This document shows positions 16,119-24,575 of a stretch of DNA of 64,000 nt, piece by piece. The stretch covers positions 2,790,001 to 2,854,000 of the forward strand of contig OY782858.1 of assembly GCA_963678465.1 (NCBI GenBank), written 5' to 3'. The DNA is from Paludibacter sp963678465. Its GTDB lineage: Bacteria > Bacteroidota > Bacteroidia > Bacteroidales > Paludibacteraceae. The notes beneath the pieces are model-generated. The model saw only the letters and a program-made list of their open reading frames with translations, did no database searches and had not been told where the DNA came from. The translations under genes were made by a program, and so were the position numbers. Every line of letters starts with the position of its first letter. Position 1 is the stretch's first letter.

Positions 16119-17024
16119 GTGTCCATATCCATATACAATCTTTCGAAAAACTACGGCGAACAAACGGTATTGAACAGTATCGGGTTCGAAATCGGTGAAG
16201 GCGAAGTGGTCGGCTTTCTCGGCCCTAACGGCGCCGGAAAAACCACAACTATGAAAATTATTGCCGGAGCATTGTCGTATAACGTGGGTTCGGTGAAGGT
16301 TTGTGGTTTGGAAGTAAAGGATAATACCTTGCATACAAATGCCTTGATTGGTTATTTGCCGGAACAAAATCCGCTTTATCCTGAGATGTATGTGAAAGAA
16401 TACTTGCTTTTTGTAGCTGAAACGCATGGAATTAACAAAGAAAAAGAAAAACTCGTTGATGAGCTGATTGATAAAGTGGGTTTACGCCCAGAGTTCCACA
16501 AGAAAATAGGACAACTCTCCAAAGGTTACCGTCAGCGGGTAGGGCTTGCTCAGGCATTGATTCCTAATCCCAAAGTACTGATATTAGATGAGCCCACAAC
16601 CGGACTTGATCCGAATCAGTTGGAAGAAATCCGCAACTTGATTCGCGAATTGGGTAAAGACAGAACTGTGATTTTCAGTACACACATTATGCAGGAAATA
16701 AAAGCCATCTGCAACCGTGTGATTATTATTAACAAAGGCGAAATTGTAGCTGATTATTCTGATATTTCTAAAATCAACTTGTTTGATGAGAATAATTTGC
16801 AATTCGAAGTGGAATTTTTAAACGTAGCAGAAATCACAGGAATAGAAGGAATAAATGCCGTTTCGGCAAAAGGCAAAAACACATATACGATTTTAGCTTC
16901 GAGAGACATTCGTGCTGATATATTTGACTTCGCAGTAAAATCCGGAAATAAAATCCTGACAATGAAAACTGTGGAACGAAGTATGGAGGAAGTATTTAGG
17001 AGTCTTACTGCCCCTAACCCCTAA
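16119..17024 (+). CDS. gldA: GldA-like ABC transporter ATP-binding protein
   Basis: ATPase subunit of the GldA type. In gliding Bacteroidota it works with GldF and GldG, but homologues are also found in non-gliding members. Motifs: Walker A GPNGAGKTT, signature LSKGYRQRVGLAQAL, Walker B LILDEPT, and the GldA-typical GYLPEQNPLYPEMYVKEYL. The start is GTG at 16119; no in-frame ATG lies nearby. The last residues, APNP, and the TAA stop are contributed by a REP-like repeat whose left arm begins at 17009. No permease partner is adjacent in this window. Confidence 0.85.
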   Translation: MSISIYNLSKNYGEQTVLNSIGFEIGEGEVVGFLGPNGAGKTTTMKIIAGALSYNVGSVKVCGLEVKDNTLHTNALIGYLPEQNPLYPEMYVKEYLLFVAETHGINKEKEKLVDELIDKVGLRPEFHKKIGQLSKGYRQRVGLAQALIPNPKVLILDEPTTGLDPNQLEEIRNLIRELGKDRTVIFSTHIMQEIKAICNRVIIINKGEIVADYSDISKINLFDENNLQFEVEFLNVAEITGIEGINAVSAKGKNTYTILASRDIRADIFDFAVKSGNKILTMKTVERSMEEVFRSLTAPNP

Positions 17025-17108
17025 AGGGGGATTATGCTTATATGTTTTTACGATTAATTACAACTAAATAGCTCTGATAAAATTCCCCCTTTAGGGGGTT
17101 AGGGGGCA
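17009..17108. repeat. REP-like inverted repeat spanning the gldA end and the ruvB leader
   Basis: Left arm 17009-17031 (23 bases) and right arm 17084-17108 (25 bases) are reverse complements except for one extra G in each of two G-runs of the right arm. Each arm also contains its own small palindrome around CCCC-TAAA-GGGG. The 52-base middle is AT-rich. The left arm encodes the last codons and stop of gldA; the right arm ends 5 bases before the ruvB ATG. It can fold as a long hairpin and may act as a terminator or mRNA-stabilising structure. Such CCCCTAACCCC elements look like dispersed repeats. Confidence 0.85.
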
Positions 17109-17113
17109 AACTT

Positions 17114-18130
17114 ATGGAAGAAAACTTCGACATACGAAACAATAAAAATGGCGAGAAAGAGTTCGAGAACGCTTTGCGACCGCTGACTTTCGATGATTTT
17201 AAGGGACAAAACAAAATTGTGGAGAACCTGAAAATTTTCGTACAGGCTGCCCGTATGCGCACCGAATCGCTCGACCATGTGTTGCTGCACGGACCTCCGG
17301 GACTTGGCAAAACAACACTTTCGAACATCATTGCCAACGAGTTGAATGTAGGCTTTAAAGTAACTTCGGGACCTGTGCTCGACAAGCCGGGCGACCTGGC
17401 TGGGCTGCTGACCAGCCTTGAACCGAACGATGTGCTTTTTATCGACGAAATTCATCGGCTCAGTCCTATCGTGGAAGAATATCTCTATTCGGCCATGGAG
17501 GATTATCGCATTGACATAATGATAGATAAAGGTCCTAGTGCGCGATCTATTCAGCTTGAACTGAATCCGTTTACGCTTATTGGTGCCACCACCCGAAGTG
17601 GATTACTCACAGCTCCGCTCCGTGCCCGTTTTGGCATCAATAGTCATTTTGAGTATTATGATATTGAAGTAATTACAGGAATTATCAAACGATCGGCCAA
17701 TTTGCTGAATGTGCCCATCGAAGAAAAAGCAGCCGTAGAAATTGGAGGTCGTAGTCGTGGTACGCCTCGTATTGCAAATGCATTGCTGCGTCGTGTGCGC
17801 GATTTTGCGCAGGTAAAAGGCAATGGCACTATCGACATCGAAATTGCACTTTATGCGCTCGAAGCTTTGAACATCGACAAATATGGTTTGGACGAAATCG
17901 ATAACAAAATTCTGAACACCATTATCGACAAATTTAAAGGAGGTCCGGTGGGTTTAACAACCATTGCCACAGCACTTGGCGAAGATGCAGGCACGCTGGA
18001 GGAAGTTTACGAGCCATTCCTGATCAAAGAGGGTTTTATGAAACGCACTCCGCGTGGACGAGAAGTGACTGAATTGGCCTATAAACATTTGGGAAAAGTG
18101 AAATTGGGCGAGCAGGGAACGCTTTTTTGA
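17114..18130 (+). CDS. ruvB: Holliday junction branch-migration helicase RuvB
   Basis: Hexameric AAA+ motor that drives Holliday-junction branch migration together with RuvA. The 338-residue protein has Walker A GPPGLGKTT, Walker B VLFIDEIHRL, the sensor region LIGATTRSGLLTAPLRARFG, sensor 2 and the winged-helix C-terminus (MKRTPRGREVTELAYKHLG). The ATG at 17114 follows only 5 bases after the right arm of the REP-like repeat, so translation initiation would be affected if the hairpin forms. No ruvA is adjacent. Confidence 0.97.
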   Translation: MEENFDIRNNKNGEKEFENALRPLTFDDFKGQNKIVENLKIFVQAARMRTESLDHVLLHGPPGLGKTTLSNIIANELNVGFKVTSGPVLDKPGDLAGLLTSLEPNDVLFIDEIHRLSPIVEEYLYSAMEDYRIDIMIDKGPSARSIQLELNPFTLIGATTRSGLLTAPLRARFGINSHFEYYDIEVITGIIKRSANLLNVPIEEKAAVEIGGRSRGTPRIANALLRRVRDFAQVKGNGTIDIEIALYALEALNIDKYGLDEIDNKILNTIIDKFKGGPVGLTTIATALGEDAGTLEEVYEPFLIKEGFMKRTPRGREVTELAYKHLGKVKLGEQGTLF

Positions 18131-18178
18131 GCACATATAAACAACGCACAATAAATCAACTATTTAAATGATTTAATT

Positions 18179-19201
18179 ATGCAGCAAACAGATAAAAAGA
18201 ATTACGAAGTTTTACTTGATCGCATTTCCGAAGCTTATACAAGAGGTCGGAACAATGTTGCTATTGCTGTAAATCAATATTTGGTTGACACTTATTGGAA
18301 TATTGGACAGTATATAGTTGAATTTGAGCAGGAAGGTAACATTAGAGCTGAATATGGGAAATCGCTTATTGATAATCTGTCAAAAGACTTATCAATTAAA
18401 TTGGGGAAGGGATTTAGTCGAAGTAATTTAATCTATATGCGCCTGTTTTATATTGAGTTTCCAATAAGTGAGAAGCCTTCTCACTTATTAAGCTGGTCGC
18501 ATTATGTAGAATTATTGAAAATCTCAGATAAATTAGAGCGTAACTTTTATTTGCAACAAGCAATTCATGAGCGCTGGTCGATTCCTGAATTAAAACGTCA
18601 GAAAAAAACCTCACTTTTTCTTCGGCTAGCTGCATCAAAAGACAAAGAAGGAGTGCTTGAATTGTCGAAAAAAGGTCTGAAAGTTCAGAAACCTGCTGAC
18701 ATTATTCGCGAACCATACATTCTTGATTTTCTTCAGATTCCGGAGCCATATCATTTCAACGAGTCAGAATTAGAGCATCTGCTGATTACTAATTTGCAAC
18801 AATTTCTGCTCGAACTTGGTAAAGGTTTTGCTTTTGTCGGACGTCAATATCGTATTACATTGGGCAATCGTCATCACTATATTGATTTGGTCTTCTATCA
18901 TCGAATTCTAAAATGTTTTGTATTGATTGATTTAAAAAGAGATGAAGCCGGATATGAGGATGTTGGACAAATGAATATGTATTTGGGGTATTTTGAGAAC
19001 GAAGAAAATACTGAAGGCGATAATCCTCCAATTGGTATTGTGCTTGCAAAGGAAAAAGATGAATTGTTAGTACAGTATGCCATGCATAATATTAGCAGTC
19101 AATTGTTTGTCAGCAAATATCAATTGTATCTGCCCGAAAAACAATTACTTGAAGATAAACTGACTGAAATTCTTCAGAAAAACAACGAATTAAATAACTA
19201 A
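18179..19201 (+). CDS. DUF1016/YhcG-type PD-(D/E)XK nuclease-domain protein
   Basis: A 340-residue protein of the YhcG/DUF1016 family. The N-terminal helical DUF1016_N part (about 1-160) includes YWNIGQYIVEFEQEG and GFSRSNLIYMRLFY. The C-terminal PD-(D/E)XK nuclease-like domain (about 175-335) has D236 in HHYIDLVFYHR and the D251-x-K253 motif in FVLIDLKR. The family is often found next to restriction-modification or other defence genes, but its biochemical role is not settled. Here it stands between ruvB and cysS with no restriction enzyme nearby, so it looks like an accessory insertion. All catalytic residues are present and the frame is intact. Confidence 0.88.
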   Translation: MQQTDKKNYEVLLDRISEAYTRGRNNVAIAVNQYLVDTYWNIGQYIVEFEQEGNIRAEYGKSLIDNLSKDLSIKLGKGFSRSNLIYMRLFYIEFPISEKPSHLLSWSHYVELLKISDKLERNFYLQQAIHERWSIPELKRQKKTSLFLRLAASKDKEGVLELSKKGLKVQKPADIIREPYILDFLQIPEPYHFNESELEHLLITNLQQFLLELGKGFAFVGRQYRITLGNRHHYIDLVFYHRILKCFVLIDLKRDEAGYEDVGQMNMYLGYFENEENTEGDNPPIGIVLAKEKDELLVQYAMHNISSQLFVSKYQLYLPEKQLLEDKLTEILQKNNELNN

Positions 19202-19215
19202 CTCAAATTTCCTCA

Positions 19216-19229
19216 TTAGGGGTTAAGGG
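19216..19229 (+). repeat. Degenerate half of the REP-like repeat before cysS
   Basis: TTAGGGGTTAAGGG lies 4 bases before the cysS ATG and resembles the right arm of the repeat at 17084-17108, which likewise sits directly before ruvB. No complementary arm was seen. Confidence 0.45.
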
Positions 19230-19233
19230 TAAT

Positions 19234-20700
19234 ATGGAACATAAATTATACATTTACAACACACTAACACGCAAAAAAGAGCAATTCATTCCGCTGCACG
19301 AAAACAAAGTGGGAATGTATGTTTGCGGTCCAACCGTTTACGGCGATGGACATTTAGGGCATGCACGTCCTGCCATTACTTTTGATATTTTATTTCGCTA
19401 TTTGCAGCATTTGGGCTACAAAGTGCGTTATGTGCGCAATATTACTGATGTAGGGCACCTCGAAAATGACGCTGATAGTGGAGAAGATAAAATTGCAAAA
19501 AAAGCGCGCCTCGACCAGCTCGAACCCATGGAAGTGGTACAATATTACGTAAACCGCTATCACAAAGCCATGGAAGCGCTCAATGTGTTGCCGCCAAGTA
19601 TCGAACCTCATGCTTCGGGCCATATTATGGAACAGATTGAGTTTACGCAAAAAATTCTCGATGCGGGTTATGCATATGTGAGCGAAGGATCGGTGTATTT
19701 CGATGTGGAAAAATACAACAAATCAAACAATTACGGTATTCTTTCGGGTCGCAATATCGACGAAATGCTCGAAACCACGCGCGAACTCGACGGACAAAGC
19801 GAGAAACGCCGCAGTGTGGATTTTGCACTTTGGAAAAAAGCCTCTCCCGAACATATTATGCGCTGGAATGCTCCCTGGAGTGTCGGCTTTCCGGGTTGGC
19901 ACATGGAATGCTCAGCAATGGGAACCAAATACTTAGGCGAAGAATTTGACATACATGGCGGCGGCATGGACCTTATGTTTCCACACCACGAATGCGAAAT
20001 TGCACAAAACAAAGCAGGCTTGGGCAAGAACAGCGTAAAATACTGGATGCACAACAATATGATTACCATTGGTGGACAAAAAATGGGAAAATCGTTGGGT
20101 AATTTCATTACTTTGGATGAGTTTTTCAGCGGAAATCACAAATTGCTTTCGAAAGCATTCAGCCCAATGACCATTCGCTTCTTCATTCTGCAGGCACACT
20201 ACCGCAGTACGGTGGATTTTAGCAGCGAAGCCCTCGAAGCCTCCGAAAAAGGGCTCGAACGTTTGATGGATGGATATGCTCGTTTGCAAAAACTATCGCC
20301 TTCGGCTACAAGCAACGTGGATACAGCCGGACTTCGTGCCAAATGCGAGGAAGCGCTCAACGACGATTTGAATACGCCTATTGCCATTTCGTATTTGTTC
20401 GAAGCGCTCAAAGCCATCAACTCGGTACACGATGGAAAAGTCACAATTTCGGCAGCCGATTTAGAAGAATTGCAATCTGTTTTCAAACTCATGATCGAGG
20501 ATTTACTCGGCTTAAAGGTTGAAGCAGCTGCCTCAGGTACCAACGAAGCTTACAAACAGGCAATCGATATGCTTTTGAATATGCGCCTCGAAGCCAAACG
20601 TAACAAAGACTGGGTGACAAGCGATAAAATACGCAACGAACTCACAGCTTTGGGTTTTGAGATAAAAGATACAAAAGATGGATTTGAGTGGAAGTTGTAA
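19234..20700 (+). CDS. cysS: Cysteinyl-tRNA synthetase
   Basis: Charges tRNA-Cys. The 488-residue class I enzyme has CGPTVYGDGHLGHARPA (the zinc-ligand Cys and HIGH-like HLGH at about residues 30-46) and later zinc ligands in GWHMECSAMG and HHECEIAQ. The second catalytic motif is KMGKS (QKMGKSLGNFITL). It ends with the C-terminal helical domain (RLEAKRNKDWVTSDKIRNEL). It sits 32 bases after the DUF1016 gene and is followed by the decayed RhuM copy. Confidence 0.97.
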   Translation: MEHKLYIYNTLTRKKEQFIPLHENKVGMYVCGPTVYGDGHLGHARPAITFDILFRYLQHLGYKVRYVRNITDVGHLENDADSGEDKIAKKARLDQLEPMEVVQYYVNRYHKAMEALNVLPPSIEPHASGHIMEQIEFTQKILDAGYAYVSEGSVYFDVEKYNKSNNYGILSGRNIDEMLETTRELDGQSEKRRSVDFALWKKASPEHIMRWNAPWSVGFPGWHMECSAMGTKYLGEEFDIHGGGMDLMFPHHECEIAQNKAGLGKNSVKYWMHNNMITIGGQKMGKSLGNFITLDEFFSGNHKLLSKAFSPMTIRFFILQAHYRSTVDFSSEALEASEKGLERLMDGYARLQKLSPSATSNVDTAGLRAKCEEALNDDLNTPIAISYLFEALKAINSVHDGKVTISAADLEELQSVFKLMIEDLLGLKVEAAASGTNEAYKQAIDMLLNMRLEAKRNKDWVTSDKIRNELTALGFEIKDTKDGFEWKL

Positions 20701-20734
20701 CAATTTGCCAATGAGATAATAAGCCAATGTGCCA

Positions 20735-21130
20735 ATGAAAACCGAGGGCGAAATAATTTATATCAATCAGATGATTCTACTCAGCTGGAGGTGAGAATTG
20801 AGAATGAAACGGTTTGGCTATCACTTAATCAGATGAGTGATTTGTTTGGACGAGATATGTCCTTCATATCCAGACATATTAGGAATGTGTTTGTTGAGGG
20901 TGAATTAGAATCATCTTCAGTTGTTGCAAAAGATGCAACAACTGCCATTGATGGCAAAATTATCAGATCAAATTCTACAATCTTAAAGTAATTGTATCTG
21001 TTGGTTATTGCGTTAAATCAAAACGAAGAACTCAATTCCGAATTTGGACAAACTTCATTCTGAAAAGAGTATTTTACGAAAGTTAACATACTGAATAGCA
21101 GATTTTACAGGATTGAGAAGAAGATTTTAG
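20735..21130 (+). pseudogene. Decayed RhuM-family gene copy
   Basis: Remnant of a paralogue of the intact RhuM gene that follows. ATG at 20735 opens MKTEGEIIYINQ, matching the intact protein's GEIIIYH, but the frame is lost at about 20770-20790. The next frame gives VRIENETVWLSLNQMSDLF and a helix-turn-helix-like stretch up to 20990, where it ends at a stop. Further homology (SVGYCVKSKRRTQFRIW and the NSR...RIEKKIL region) continues in another frame to about 21130. At least two frameshifts, several stops and loss of the whole C-terminal PLD-like domain show that it is dead. The fresh resemblance to the neighbour suggests a tandem duplication. Confidence 0.8.
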
Positions 21131-21179
21131 CATAAGAACCAGACATAACATTCATGATTAACTAATTTCGGAAAAAGCT

Positions 21180-22019
21180 ATGGATCAACAAGGCGAGATA
21201 ATTATTTATCATTCTGAGGATTTGAAAAATGAGATTGAAGTAAGAATCGAAAATGAAACTGTGTGGTTAACCCAGGCACAAATGGCTGATTTATTTCAAT
21301 CGACGAGAAACAACATAACGCTTCACATATCTAATATATTTAAAGAGAATGAATTAGAAAAAAGCTCAGTATGTAAGGAATCCTTACTTACTGCCAAAGA
21401 TAAAAAAGCATATAAAACAACATTTTACAATCTTGATGTAATTATATCTGTTGGTTATCGCGTAAAGTCAAAACGAGGAACTCAATTCCGCATTTGGGCA
21501 AACAGCATTCTGAAAGAATATCTGATGAAGGGCTATGTGTTGAATAGCAGAATTGACAGGATTGAGAAGAAAATTTTCGAACACGACCAAAAATTCGATT
21601 TGTTGATTAAAACATCGCTTCCGCCCAATGAGGGGATATTTTATGACGGACAGATTTTTGATGCATGGAAATTTGCGGCCGATTTGGTAAAATCAGCTAA
21701 AAAATCGATTGTGCTGATTGATAATTATATCGACGACAGCGTATTGCACTTATTGGCAAAACGAAACAAGGGAGTTGAAGTAAAGATATTTACTTCTAAA
21801 ATATCTCCCGAATTGAAAAAGGATATTGAAAAATTCAATGCGCAATACGAACCTGTTGAAGTAAAGATTTTCAGTAAATCGCACGACAGGTTTCTGATTA
21901 TCGACAACGAAACAGTGTATCACATTGGTGCATCGCTTAAGGATTTAGCTAAAAAATGGTTTGCATTCTCGAAAATAGAACTGGATGCAACCGAAATGAT
22001 TAACAAAATAGAAAAATAA
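21180..22019 (+). CDS. RhuM-family protein with C-terminal PLD-like domain
   Basis: A 279-residue protein. Residues 1-125 match the virulence-RhuM family: GEIIIYHSED, VRIENETVWLTQAQMADLFQ with a helix-turn-helix-like segment, and the core YNLDVIISVGYRVKSKRGTQ at 83-102. After a short coiled coil (125-145), residues 150-279 look like a phospholipase-D-like nuclease fold, with a single HDRFLIID motif at 235-242 in place of HxK. RhuM genes often lie in defence or mobile regions; the molecular role is unknown. It sits between cysS and rbfA, 6 bases before rbfA, and a decayed copy precedes it. Confidence 0.82.
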   Translation: MDQQGEIIIYHSEDLKNEIEVRIENETVWLTQAQMADLFQSTRNNITLHISNIFKENELEKSSVCKESLLTAKDKKAYKTTFYNLDVIISVGYRVKSKRGTQFRIWANSILKEYLMKGYVLNSRIDRIEKKIFEHDQKFDLLIKTSLPPNEGIFYDGQIFDAWKFAADLVKSAKKSIVLIDNYIDDSVLHLLAKRNKGVEVKIFTSKISPELKKDIEKFNAQYEPVEVKIFSKSHDRFLIIDNETVYHIGASLKDLAKKWFAFSKIELDATEMINKIEK

Positions 22020-22025
22020 ATAATT

Positions 22026-22406
22026 ATGGAAACAACAAGACAACAAAAAATATCGAGAATGTTGCAAAAAGAGTTAGGAGAAATCTTTTTGTTGTACGCA
22101 CGCGAACTGCATGGAACATTGATTACAGTAACTTCTGTACGCATTAGTCCCGATTTGGGAATTGCACGCACACATTTAAGCATTTTCCCCAGCGATAAAG
22201 CAGCAGCTGTTTTAGCACAGGTAAATGCCGATACCAAAGCCATTCGCTTTGATTTAGGTAAGCGCGTACGCAATCAGTTACGCATCGTTCCTGAACTTTT
22301 CTTTCATAACGACGACTCATTGGATTATCTTGAGAATATTGATAATCTGCTGAAACAAGATCCACCTTCTCCTTTAAAAGAGGGTGAAGTTATCGAACTT
22401 GATTAA
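22026..22406 (+). CDS. rbfA: 30S ribosome-binding factor RbfA
   Basis: Small KH-fold protein that assists late maturation of the 30S subunit and 16S rRNA 5'-end processing. The N-terminal METTRQQKISRMLQKELGEI and the central VTSVRISPDLGIARTHLSIF are characteristic, as is LGKRVRNQLRIVPELFFHNDDSLDY. The final PPSPLKEGEVIELD (about residues 113-126) is not part of the RbfA fold. It is encoded by a REP-like imperfect palindrome, a pattern seen when repeats extend a reading frame. The ATG is 6 bases after the RhuM stop. Confidence 0.93.
   Translation: METTRQQKISRMLQKELGEIFLLYARELHGTLITVTSVRISPDLGIARTHLSIFPSDKAAAVLAQVNADTKAIRFDLGKRVRNQLRIVPELFFHNDDSLDYLENIDNLLKQDPPSPLKEGEVIELD
22360..22393. repeat. 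REP-like palindrome inside the rbfA 3' end
   Basis: An imperfect palindrome of the form CACCxxCTCxTTTAAAAGAGxxGGTG encodes the SPLKEGE residues of RbfA. The reading frame passes through it to a stop at 22404-22406. The element differs from the CCCCTAACCCC type at gldA. Confidence 0.5.
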
Positions 22407-22417
22407 TTGAGATTTTG

Positions 22418-23677
22418 ATGCCGGACCAAAACTCAAAAATAACAGATCAGTGGCGTGGACTTTCCTTTTCGTTAAGGATAGCCCGCCGCTACTTATTTTC
22501 AAAAAAATCACACAACGCCATCAATGTCATTTCGGGAGTTTCGGCTGCCGGTGTGGCCATTGGCACAATGTCGCTTATAGTTGTTCTGTCGGTTTTTAAT
22601 GGTTTCGAATCGCTAATTGCCGGTATGTTTTCATCCTTCGATCCTGATCTGAAAATTACACTTGCTCAGGGAAAAACATTCGACATAGCTACAGATAAGT
22701 TTGAGCAGGTAAAAAAGCTAAAATCGGTGGCAGTATTCACCGAAGTGGTGGAAGAAAATGCCTTATTGCGTTTCAAAGACAAACAAATTCCGGCCACCGT
22801 GAAAGGAGTCACTTCCAATTTTGCCAAGCTCACCGAAATTGACAGCATTATGTACGATGGTGATTTTGTGTTGTACGATGGTGCTTTTGAACGTGCAGTG
22901 CCGGGAGTTGGAGTAGCATCAGTGCTGGGTCTCGGTGCTCATTTTATCGATCCGTTGTACATATATGCCCCAAAGCGAACTTCAAATATTAACCTTCTTC
23001 GGCCCGAAAACAGTTTTAATCAGTCCGAATTATTTATTTCAGGGGTTTTTTCGGTACAGCAACTACAGTACGATGATCATTACATACTGGTATCCATTCA
23101 ATTGGCCCGTGAATTATTTGAGTATAATGCATCTGTAGTTTCGTGTGTAGAGCTAAAATTAGCACCCAATGTAAATGCCGAAAATGTGCAACAGCAAATT
23201 CAGACTTTACTCGGGAAGGAGTATAATGTAAAAAACAGATACGAGCAACAGGAAAGCTTTTTCAACATTATGAAAATAGAAAAATGGATCACTTTCCTGA
23301 TTCTTAGCTTTATTTTGCTCATTGCCAGCTTTAACATTATCGGCTCGCTTTCAATGCTTATTATCGACAAAAAAGATGATATTGAAACACTAAGAAGCCT
23401 GGGAGCCGACAACAAACTGATTCAACGTATCTTTCTTTACGAAGGCTGGATGATTTCATTTATTGGAGCTACCCTGGGAATTGTTTTGGGAACCTTGATT
23501 TGCTTTATTCAGGAGTATTATGGAATTGTGAAGTTGGGCACCGGCTATGTAGTGGATGCCTATCCGGTAGTTACCAACCTGACTGATGCTTTCTTTGTGT
23601 TTTTTACCGTAATCACTATGGGACTCATAGCTGTTTTGTATCCGATACGTTATATCCGGAAAAACACATTACATTGA
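22418..23677 (+). CDS. LolC/LolE-like ABC transporter permease
   Basis: A 419-residue FtsX/MacB-type permease with four membrane helices: one after residue 25 (HNAINVISGVSAAGVAIGTM), a large periplasmic domain (about 55-280), then three C-terminal helices including FILLIASFNIIGSLSMLI. SLRIARRYLFSKKSHNAINV matches the start of LolC/E lipoprotein-release subunits. It probably extracts lipoproteins for outer-membrane sorting, together with an ATPase encoded elsewhere. The ATG at 22418 is preferred over the TTG three bases earlier; it is 11 bases after the rbfA stop, so the pair is likely cotranscribed. Confidence 0.88.
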   Translation: MPDQNSKITDQWRGLSFSLRIARRYLFSKKSHNAINVISGVSAAGVAIGTMSLIVVLSVFNGFESLIAGMFSSFDPDLKITLAQGKTFDIATDKFEQVKKLKSVAVFTEVVEENALLRFKDKQIPATVKGVTSNFAKLTEIDSIMYDGDFVLYDGAFERAVPGVGVASVLGLGAHFIDPLYIYAPKRTSNINLLRPENSFNQSELFISGVFSVQQLQYDDHYILVSIQLARELFEYNASVVSCVELKLAPNVNAENVQQQIQTLLGKEYNVKNRYEQQESFFNIMKIEKWITFLILSFILLIASFNIIGSLSMLIIDKKDDIETLRSLGADNKLIQRIFLYEGWMISFIGATLGIVLGTLICFIQEYYGIVKLGTGYVVDAYPVVTNLTDAFFVFFTVITMGLIAVLYPIRYIRKNTLH

Positions 23678-23721
23678 AATAATTTCACAACATTTCCGTT
23701 AGTTGTTTAAAATTGTAGTTG

Positions 23722-24339
23722 ATGAAAAATCTGATTTTTGTACTGTTTTCTGTTGTTTTCTTCGTTTCGTGCAAAACAAACGATCCGGCACTTGAATACA
23801 AATACAATACGAATCCTACATACACCTGGGGATATGCCGAGTTCTACGGACCCTATTATTCGGAGTATATGAATGATAACAATGTGATTTCACTGTCATT
23901 GTTTTCCGATTCGTTGTTTGTCGACAGTACCGGCAGCCTCGATGGCATTGGCCAGTATCTGTTCCTCGAAGATATTTTTATCTCACCAACCGACACCATT
24001 TTACCCAATGGAGTGTACGAGATTTCGAAATCTGAAGCACCGTTCACGGTGGCTCCGGGTGAGAAATTTAAAGCAGATAATAACGAATATGTGATTGGAG
24101 CTTATATTTATTTTATCGAGAAAAAAAGTAATTTTTCGGTTCAAAAGCTCATATCAAGAGGTTCGTTTACAGTAGAAAGCATGAACAACACAAGGTACAT
24201 TGATTTTAATTTTGTACTGTCCGACAGTACAAAACTCGAAGGAAAATTTAGTGCCGAACTTCCTCATTTTGACCAATCAATAGTTACTCCACCCAGCAGT
24301 GTGCGCAAAAAACTTAAATTAAAAAATCAGTTCCAGTGA
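23722..24339 (+). CDS. Predicted lipoprotein of unknown function
   Basis: A 205-residue protein with a lipoprotein signal (MKNLIFVLFSVVFFVSCKTN; lipobox VSC near residue 17), so it should be anchored in an outer or inner membrane facing the periplasm. The mature part is Asn/Asp/Ser-rich and beta-rich (YTWGYAEFYGPYYSEYMND, DFNFVLSDSTKLEGKF), reminiscent of DUF-type Bacteroidota lipoproteins with an immunoglobulin-like or lipocalin-like fold. I do not recognise the family. It follows the Lol-like permease by 44 bases. Start chosen at ATG 23722; the upstream TTG is unlikely. Confidence 0.75.
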   Translation: MKNLIFVLFSVVFFVSCKTNDPALEYKYNTNPTYTWGYAEFYGPYYSEYMNDNNVISLSLFSDSLFVDSTGSLDGIGQYLFLEDIFISPTDTILPNGVYEISKSEAPFTVAPGEKFKADNNEYVIGAYIYFIEKKSNFSVQKLISRGSFTVESMNNTRYIDFNFVLSDSTKLEGKFSAELPHFDQSIVTPPSSVRKKLKLKNQFQ

Positions 24340-24433
24340 TGCTTTCATAAGCCATGCTTTAACCTGAAATGTCATTTTATCAAACATACACGCTACACTA
24401 AAATAACAGCTTGCATTCTTTGTCTCAAAACAA

Positions 24434-24454
24434 AGTACTCACAATTGAAGTACT
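24434..24454. promoter_or_regulatory. Paired AGTACT sites upstream of copA
   Basis: AGTACT (itself palindromic) occurs at 24434-24439 and 24449-24454 with a 9-base gap, inside the 236-base region before copA. The symmetrical spacing would fit a dimeric repressor or activator site. No recognised metal-regulator operator matches, so this is only a candidate. Confidence 0.3.
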
Positions 24455-24575
24455 GTGTTCATAAACCGATGATGATTCCACAAAGTCTGATAATTCCCGG
24501 TCTTTTTTTATAACAAACCTGAACTTCCAAAACAAAACATGATTCCATCTGTTTCATAATTCTAAAGTAATTTTT

